From NCBI GenBank assembly GCA_001723855.1, contig MCBC01000032.1:1-9801 (forward strand): a DNA stretch of 9,801 bases, in the 5' to 3' direction. Every line of letters begins with the position of its first letter. The first letter of the stretch is position 1. A program made the position numbers and the translations under genes. The notes beneath the pieces are model-generated. The model was given only the letters and a program-made list of their open reading frames with translations. It searched no databases and was not told where the DNA came from. Shown here piece after piece: positions 6,272 through 9,801 of this stretch. The stretch is from Candidatus Altarchaeales archaeon WOR_SM1_86-2 (GTDB taxonomy: Archaea > Altiarchaeota > Altiarchaeia > IMC4 > MCBC01).

Positions 6272-6722
6272 ATGAACCGGTCCATTTTCCTCCAATGAAC
6301 CTGCAAACATCACCTACCGTAACGAAATTATCCACTCTCTTTTTTAAATCGTCAAGTTTTTGAACATCCTTAACTTTAATTCCGTGCTTTTTTTCAATCT
6401 CACCCTCGGGCACGGAAATGTAAACCATGACTCTTTCAAAAGCCTGCCTGCCCCTGTACTCCCTGTGATTCAGCATCCCCCTTATCGCCCTTCTTACAAA
6501 TTTATCCGGGCGTTTTTGATGGAACGGTCCCTTGCGGTAATTACCTTTGTTCCTTATCTTTAATTTATCCAGATGCTGCCTAAAAACCATCTCCTTCCTC
6601 CCGGAGATTATGGCTTTTTCTGCGTTCACCACTATGATTTCATCTCCCAGGAGGGCTCTTTTTGCTACATACGTTGCCAGCCTGCCGAGAATATGACCGT
6701 CCGCATCTATTATTGTTTTCAT
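6270..6722 (-). CDS. rpl13: Large ribosomal subunit protein uL13
   Basis: The 150-aa protein shows archaeal uL13 features: IIDADGHILGRLATYVAK (4-21) at the N-terminus, VVNAEKAIISGRK, then RNKGNYRKGPFHQKRPDK, RRAIRGMLNHREYRGRQAF, and a C-terminal VGDVCRFIGGKW. uL13 is an early-assembling large-subunit protein. I chose the ATG at 6720-6722, although the frame extends 12 codons upstream, because the family starts at this Met. GGAG directly touches the ATG, too close for normal Shine-Dalgarno use, so a short leader is likely. In many archaea uL13 is linked to uS9 and RNA polymerase subunits; here it stands alone, with sixA diverging and a structured element directly after its stop. Confidence 0.95.
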   Translation of the reverse strand: MKTIIDADGHILGRLATYVAKRALLGDEIIVVNAEKAIISGRKEMVFRQHLDKLKIRNKGNYRKGPFHQKRPDKFVRRAIRGMLNHREYRGRQAFERVMVYISVPEGEIEKKHGIKVKDVQKLDDLKKRVDNFVTVGDVCRFIGGKWTGS

Positions 6723-6786
6723 CTCCTTTATTATATTTGGATTATTAAATAAAAACAAAGATTAATACTGTCTGCATTCTCTCATC

Positions 6787-6859
6787 AACCAAAAAATATA
6801 TAGATTGGTTAAAAAATATACAATATAGTTTAAGTAATATACTGGTCTAATTTATATTG
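6787..6859. promoter_or_regulatory. Divergent uL13 / sixA promoter region with small repeats
   Basis: The 197-nt gap between the divergent genes is A/T-rich. AACCAA (6787-6792) is inverted as TTGGTT (6805-6810) around an AATATATAG core, and AAAAAATATA is directly repeated at 6791-6800 and 6811-6820. TTTATATTG at 6851-6859 is a TATA candidate for sixA, about 65 nt before its ATG, which would leave a leader of about 39 nt. The assignments are based on base pattern only. Confidence 0.3.
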
Positions 6860-6919
6860 TGAAGAAATTGATGGGGCTGTTCGTAAGAATTCAATCAGAC
6901 GGGATAAAGATAAACAAAA

Positions 6920-7423
6920 ATGAAAAATATTTTGGTTATGCGGCACGGCAAATCAGACCAGTTAGGCTGGGCATTGACGGATTTTGATAAACCGCTGAAC
7001 AAGTGCGGTAAAAGGGCAGCTGCGCTTATTGGCAGTGAAATATTAAAAAGAGACATTGTACCGGATGTTATATTATCTTCACCTGCAAAAAGAGCAAAAC
7101 AGACCGCGGAACATGTAGCGAAAAAATGCGGTTACAGAGATGATATAGTTTTCGTTGAGCAATTTTATCTCGGCGACGAATTTGAGATTATTATGGCTTT
7201 AAGAGATCTTGCCGATGATATAAATCGGGTATTGGCGGTAGGCCACAACCCCGTTTTAGAGTTCTTAACTTCGAAGTTATTGTACGGCAGCGGTTTGAAT
7301 ATACGCATCCCTGAGGCAGCTCTGGTATCAATAACATCGGGAATAGATTGCTGGGGTGAACTGAAAGTAAATGCTTCCAATCTGCAGGGGATAATAACCC
7401 CTGAAGATTTGAAAAAGTCATAA
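6920..7423 (+). CDS. sixA: Phosphohistidine phosphatase, SixA-type histidine phosphatase
   Basis: The protein has the histidine phosphatase superfamily core: VMRHGKSD (6-13) with the RHG motif and phospho-accepting His9, DFDKPLNKCGKRAA (21-34), SSPAKRAKQTAEH (53-65) with R58, and AVGHNP (106-111) with the second catalytic His109. Its short length (167 aa) and the DFDxPLNxxGKxxA segment are those of SixA-like enzymes, which remove phosphate from phosphohistidine proteins. No sensor kinase or phosphotransfer protein is in the window, so the partner is unknown. Its stop overlaps the end of the convergent winged-helix/HhH gene by 6 nt, and a 6-bp inverted repeat lies in its last codons. Confidence 0.85.
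   Translation: MKNILVMRHGKSDQLGWALTDFDKPLNKCGKRAAALIGSEILKRDIVPDVILSSPAKRAKQTAEHVAKKCGYRDDIVFVEQFYLGDEFEIIMALRDLADDINRVLAVGHNPVLEFLTSKLLYGSGLNIRIPEAALVSITSGIDCWGELKVNASNLQGIITPEDLKKS
7385..7403. other. Inverted repeat in the 3' end of sixA
   Basis: CAGGGG (7385-7390) and CCCCTG (7398-7403) flank ATAATAA, 18 nt before the sixA stop. Because sixA and the opposite gene overlap tail to tail, this hairpin could affect 3' end formation of either transcript. No T-run follows on either strand at the expected place, and a 6-bp repeat inside a coding region may be chance. Confidence 0.35.
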
Positions 7424-7849
7424 ACCCTTGATTTTCTCTGTCAATTTCTTCCCTAAAATCGGGATCAATAGATCCGCATCGGCGCCCTCTAGATCTCCGG
7501 GCGTTCTTATTCCCGCCTCTACCAACTTCTTCGCCCTTGATTTTCCAATGCCTTCAACATCCATTAAAGGGATTACCCCCAGTTCTTCAAAAAAATCACT
7601 CAACTTCAGGGATAACTCATAGCCGAGATCTGTAAGCACGACCTCTTTTATCCTCCCCGCGCTTTTCGATTTAATTAAGCCTAAATTTTCAAGTTTGGAG
7701 ATTATCTTCAGTGCATGGGTATAGGTACAATCGTTCTCCTTTGCCAGTATGGATGAATAAGTTTTTCTCTTCGCCTCCTTTGCCCTCTTCAAACTTAAAA
7801 TAATCCCGGCCGGTTTTTTGTGAAGAAACAAATCAACTGCATGTTTCAT
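7418..7849 (-). CDS. Winged-helix regulator with C-terminal helix-hairpin-helix domain
   Basis: Residues about 12-85 form a winged helix of MarR-like type: SSILAKENDCTYTHALKIISKLENLGLI holds the helix-turn-helix and SAGRIKEVVLTDLGYELS the wing. Residues 96-143 form a helix-hairpin-helix module: DVEGIGKSRAKKLVEAGI is a classic HhH with the GIGxxxAxxL pattern, then GDLEGADADLLIPILGKKL is a degenerate second one. Both modules bind DNA, so a two-part DNA-binding regulator is the simplest reading; target genes are unknown. It starts 38 nt after the TPR gene on the same strand but has its own TATA-like box overlapped by an 18-bp near-palindrome, which suggests autoregulation. Confidence 0.75.
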   Translation of the reverse strand: MKHAVDLFLHKKPAGIILSLKRAKEAKRKTYSSILAKENDCTYTHALKIISKLENLGLIKSKSAGRIKEVVLTDLGYELSLKLSDFFEELGVIPLMDVEGIGKSRAKKLVEAGIRTPGDLEGADADLLIPILGKKLTEKIKGL

Positions 7850-7858
7850 TTTTTAAAG

Positions 7859-7876
7859 TATATGCTCGAGTATATA
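7859..7876 (-). promoter_or_regulatory. Near-palindromic operator over the TATA box of the winged-helix/HhH gene
   Basis: TATATGCTCGAGTATATA is an 18-bp inverted repeat centred on CTCGAG, with a single mismatched pair (7864/7871). On the minus strand the adjoining AATTTATATAC (about 7871-7881) is a TATA box centred roughly 26 nt before the ATG, so the mRNA would be leaderless or nearly so. A protein bound here would block TBP or polymerase. The gene it controls encodes a DNA-binding protein, so autoregulation is an attractive inference. Confidence 0.6.
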
Positions 7877-7887
7877 AATTAATATGA

Positions 7888-8721
7888 TCATAATCCGTTT
7901 AGCAACTTTTCAGCAGCCAGTGCGTCCAACTTCCTTCCCTCCTGCTTGAATAACCTGACCGCGATTTCAAATTCCCTTTCTGAATCCTTCCCCCTCCCGG
8001 TTCTGGAGTACAGAATGCCCAGGCTGCAGTGAGTTCCGGCATCCTCCGGGTCTATTCTCAGTGCTTCCTTATAGGCTTCCTCCGCCTCACCATACCTTTT
8101 TAGCTCCGAAAGTAAATCCGCAAGATTGTTATGAGCGGCTTCATTTTCAGGCTCTATTCCCAGCGCATCTCTAAATTCGCGCTCAGCATCATCATACCTT
8201 TTCAGTTTCACAAGTAAAACCCCTAGGTTGTTATGAACCCCTGAATGCTCCGTTATCTTTAACGCTTCCCTGTATTCATTTTCAGCCTCATCATACCTCC
8301 CTAAAATACCGAGCAAATTTCCAAGGTTGTAATGAGCATTCCAGTAATTAAAATCCACCCCCAAGGTCTCCCTGTATTCATGTTCCGCCTCATCATACCT
8401 TTCCATGTCAAACAATAAATTCCCGAGGTTGTAATGCGCCCATAAATACTCAGGATTTACTCTTATGGCCTTCCTGTATTCATTTTCCGCCTCATCATAC
8501 TCCTGCAGATCATAATACAGGAGCCCGAGGTTGTAATGCGCCCTTTCATACATGGGGTTTATTTCCAGAATTCTTCTAAAAATTCGCTCTCCAATAACCA
8601 ACTCGCCCATTCTTACATAAGAAACCCCTGCGGTGTTTAACAGTTCAACATCATCCTGGGCTGCAATCTCCAATGCTTCGTCGATTTTCCCTTCCTCTAT
8701 CAATTTTCTGATTTCTTTCAT
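7888..8721 (-). CDS. Tetratricopeptide (TPR) repeat protein
   Basis: After a short helical N-terminus (MKEIRKLIEEGKIDEALEIA) about seven consecutive 34-residue TPR units follow, each with the pattern AHYNLGNLL ... RYDEAENEYREAL ... P. One unit is 33 residues, missing a residue near ITEHSGVH. TPR arrays form superhelical scaffolds for protein-protein contact; there is no signal peptide, membrane segment or enzyme domain, so it is probably a cytoplasmic adaptor with unknown partner. Repetition is also visible at DNA level as about 102-nt periodicity. I chose the ATG at 8719-8721 over one ten codons upstream because the extra stretch (MDFYLFLLRI) is hydrophobic and unlike a TPR start. The next gene on the strand begins 38 nt downstream. 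Confidence 0.9.
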   Translation of the reverse strand: MKEIRKLIEEGKIDEALEIAAQDDVELLNTAGVSYVRMGELVIGERIFRRILEINPMYERAHYNLGLLYYDLQEYDEAENEYRKAIRVNPEYLWAHYNLGNLLFDMERYDEAEHEYRETLGVDFNYWNAHYNLGNLLGILGRYDEAENEYREALKITEHSGVHNNLGVLLVKLKRYDDAEREFRDALGIEPENEAAHNNLADLLSELKRYGEAEEAYKEALRIDPEDAGTHCSLGILYSRTGRGKDSEREFEIAVRLFKQEGRKLDALAAEKLLNGL

Positions 8722-8837
8722 TATTCTTAATAAAAATAAATAAAAATCCATAAAACAAAGATAATCACTGAATTTTGCAAACTTTAATCGTTTATATCAT
8801 CTAAGTTTTTATTTTTCGCACTGGTGGAACGATTTTA

Positions 8838-8973
8838 GATAACGGAAGCAGAATATACGAAGTTTTGCGATAGCAAAATGTCCTGAAAGGCAAGGGCGAT
8901 AGCCCGCAGCGTATATGCTTTGTTATCGGAGTGCGATAGCACCGAGCGAAACGGAGTGGGGTGAGAGTTTTTT
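8838..8973. repeat. Structured noncoding element with three GCGATAGC-core hairpins
   Basis: A bulged outer stem joins GATAAC (8838-8843), AAGC (8846-8849) and ATATACG (8853-8859) to CGTATAT (8910-8916), GCTT (8917-8920) and GTTATC (8922-8927). Inside are two hairpins, TTTTGC/GCAAAA (8863-8878) and GGGC/GCCC (8894-8905); a third, GTGC/GCAC (8931-8942), follows at once. All three share the core GC-GATA-GC with different but fully paired arms. TTTTTT at 8968-8973 follows on the plus strand. The flanking TPR and PIN genes are both on the minus strand. I see no coding frame of note in 8752-8982. It may be a noncoding RNA, a mobile palindromic repeat or part of a transposon end. Confidence 0.7.
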
Positions 8974-8982
8974 AGGGCACTT

Positions 8983-9390
8983 TTAGTTTCCAAAAATTTC
9001 CAAAAATTTTTTGCACTTCACAATTTTAATTCCCTTGAATATCTTTAGGTCAAGCAGATGGCGATCTCCAGAAACAATAAAATCTGCACCGGCGTCCAAA
9101 GCACACTCCAAGAATTTATTATCTTCTAGGTCATCCTTCACAACGTTTACCTTTGTTTGTGGGTGTATAATCATAGCCAATAACGACATCCTACTCACAG
9201 TGTCATCAATCTCCTCAGATGTTAGGGGGAATCTGTCCTTAGCTAGTGTTCTTCGGAACTCATCCAGTATCTCTGGGGAAGTGACCATAACCACATTTTC
9301 CTCCTCTACTTTCTCAATTAATTTGCTTTCATTTCCATCCCAGAAAGTTGCCGAAATTAGGATGTTCGTATCAAGCACAACGATTTTCAT
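8983..9390 (-). CDS. PIN-domain toxin of a type II toxin-antitoxin pair
   Basis: The 135-aa protein is a PIN-domain ribonuclease of the COG1569 type. The acidic metal-binding residues are visible: D7 in VVLDTNILISA, E44 in SPEILDEFRRTL, D90 in LEDNKFLECALDAGAD, and D103/D109 in ADFIVSGDRHLLDL. Such proteins cut RNA (often tRNA or mRNA) when not held by their antitoxin. The ATG shares one base with the antitoxin stop (TAATG), a clear sign of translational coupling. The last codons contain a duplicated TTTCCAAAAA on the plus strand. The chain looks intact, so the module may be active. Nothing shows its RNA target. Confidence 0.85.
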   Translation of the reverse strand: MKIVVLDTNILISATFWDGNESKLIEKVEEENVVMVTSPEILDEFRRTLAKDRFPLTSEEIDDTVSRMSLLAMIIHPQTKVNVVKDDLEDNKFLECALDAGADFIVSGDRHLLDLKIFKGIKIVKCKKFLEIFGN

Positions 9391-9635
9391 TATCCTCTGA
9401 CTTCTGCTATGGCATTTTCAACATCCATCCGAGTTATTCCCTGTTTTTTTATCTTCTCACGAATTGGTCTAACCATTTCACTAAATGTTTTTGCTGCATA
9501 TACTTTTTTCAGAACTACCGAATCTCTGGATTCAAGCACCAATAATTCATCTCCCAGCCCGATTTCTAATTCTCGTGAGAGCCCATGTAGTACTGGGAGT
9601 ATTTCCTTGTTAACTTTTAGGGTTGTGACCGTCAT
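9390..9635 (-). CDS. AbrB/VapB-type antitoxin partner of the PIN toxin
   Basis: The 81-aa protein begins MTVTTLKVNKEILPVL and has ELEIGLGDELLVLESRDSVVLKKV, the swapped-hairpin AbrB fold pattern (xGxGDxLxVxxxxDxVxLxK). It ends in a charged helical tail, KTFSEMVRPIREKIKKQGITRMDVENAIAEVRG, of the kind that grips the toxin. It should bind the PIN protein and its own promoter. I chose the ATG at 9633-9635: a longer frame from 9755 would run into the group II intron end and lacks family similarity. A TATA box about 30 nt upstream supports this start. It overlaps the toxin start by one base. Confidence 0.85.
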   Translation of the reverse strand: MTVTTLKVNKEILPVLHGLSRELEIGLGDELLVLESRDSVVLKKVYAAKTFSEMVRPIREKIKKQGITRMDVENAIAEVRG

Positions 9636-9660
9636 TTTGTTATTATTTATGATTTTGTTT

Positions 9661-9669
9661 AAATATAAA
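9661..9669 (-). promoter_or_regulatory. TATA box of the toxin-antitoxin operon
   Basis: The minus strand reads TTTATATTTAAAC, centred about 30 nt before the antitoxin ATG, implying a leader of at most a few nucleotides. It lies between the intron 3' end and the operon, so intron insertion left the core promoter intact. Confidence 0.6.
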
Positions 9670-9713
9670 TAAAAGATACCATTCATTTTAAGTATCTGTG
9701 CCCTCAAAAATTT

Positions 9714-9801
9714 ACAGAATAGGAAGAAGCGGTTACCCGCTTCAACCCTTCCCATGAACCGTACATACAGATTTCCCGTATACGGCTCTCTCTGTTGTTG
9801 C
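9714..9801 (-). mobile_element. 3' end of a group II intron (domains V and VI; partial)
   Basis: Minus strand 9788 to 9756 is a domain V: it starts GAGCCGTATAC with the catalytic AGC, has a GAAA tetraloop, and ends GTATGTACGGTTC with the expected two-base bulge. It is 33 nt, one shorter than the usual 34, because a base before the tetraloop is missing. Domain VI follows: GGAA/TTCC and GAAGCGG/CCGCTTC arms with a GTAA loop (9733-9736 region), then CCTATTCTGT with a candidate branch-point A (9720). The 3' splice site should be near 9713-9716. The rest of the intron, and any reverse transcriptase, lie beyond the window. It is oriented like the toxin-antitoxin operon and ends about 80 nt before the antitoxin start. 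Confidence 0.85.

Noticed and set aside
6785..6860. Strong regulatory palindrome between uL13 and sixA
   Set aside because: The AACCAA/TTGGTT pair is only 6 bp in very A/T-rich DNA; it is listed as a weak promoter-region note and not as an operator finding.
7888..8721. About 102-nt periodic DNA repeats that could look like a tandem repeat or CRISPR-like array
   Set aside because: The period matches 34-residue TPR units in an intact frame, and there are no identical repeats with unique spacers.
8863..8942. GATA loops read as GNRA tetraloops
   Set aside because: The third base is T, not a purine, so they do not fit GNRA; the structure stands on the arms only.
9636..9755. Longer start for the antitoxin at 9755
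   Set aside because: The added 40 codons run through intron domain VI and the promoter, and the family-like sequence starts only at the ATG 9633-9635.

Overview
The window is archaeal. It encodes eS1 (S3Ae), an archaeal-type uL13, the formate-dependent purine enzyme PurP, an archaeosine-type tRNA-modification protein and a relic of the archaeal CTP-dependent riboflavin kinase. Several start codons also lie about 26-36 nt downstream of TATA-like boxes, as in leaderless or short-leader archaeal mRNAs. Group II introns, IS relics and AlbA_2/GHKL regulators fit a gene-rich, mobile-element-rich euryarchaeal-type genome, but I cannot name the lineage. There is no rRNA, tRNA or CRISPR array.

Left part (1-3275), a scarred region. 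The window opens in the last codons of an IS transposase. The IS end abuts a frameshifted, 3'-truncated ribK relic on the minus strand. purP follows, but its reading frame is lost at its C-terminal helix. That helix is instead encoded as the first residues of the next gene, an AlbA_2/GHKL/winged-helix protein missing the first part of its AlbA_2 domain. Two further C-terminal winged-helix fragments of the same family follow in tandem, one an intact 114-aa frame and one decayed.

Centre (3276-7423), mostly housekeeping. A radical SAM protein carries an ArcS-like DUF5591 domain at its C-terminus. It is followed by a CPBP membrane protease, then eS1 and uL13 on the minus strand and a SixA-type phosphohistidine phosphatase on the plus strand. 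The 175-nt gap between uL13 and eS1 holds a multi-hairpin element whose two 21-nt palindromes differ only by three compensated base pairs.

Right part (7418-9801), minus-strand genes. A TPR protein precedes a winged-helix/HhH regulator whose promoter carries an 18-bp near-palindrome. A second structured element follows, with three hairpins sharing a GCGATAGC core and varying, compensated arms. Next is an AbrB-type antitoxin/PIN toxin pair. The window ends in domains V and VI of a group II intron on the minus strand.

The most interesting signals are the two 'constant core, compensated arms' hairpin elements, the purP/AlbA_2 junction with its trail of orphan winged-helix tails, the radical SAM-DUF5591 fusion and the candidate autoregulatory operator.
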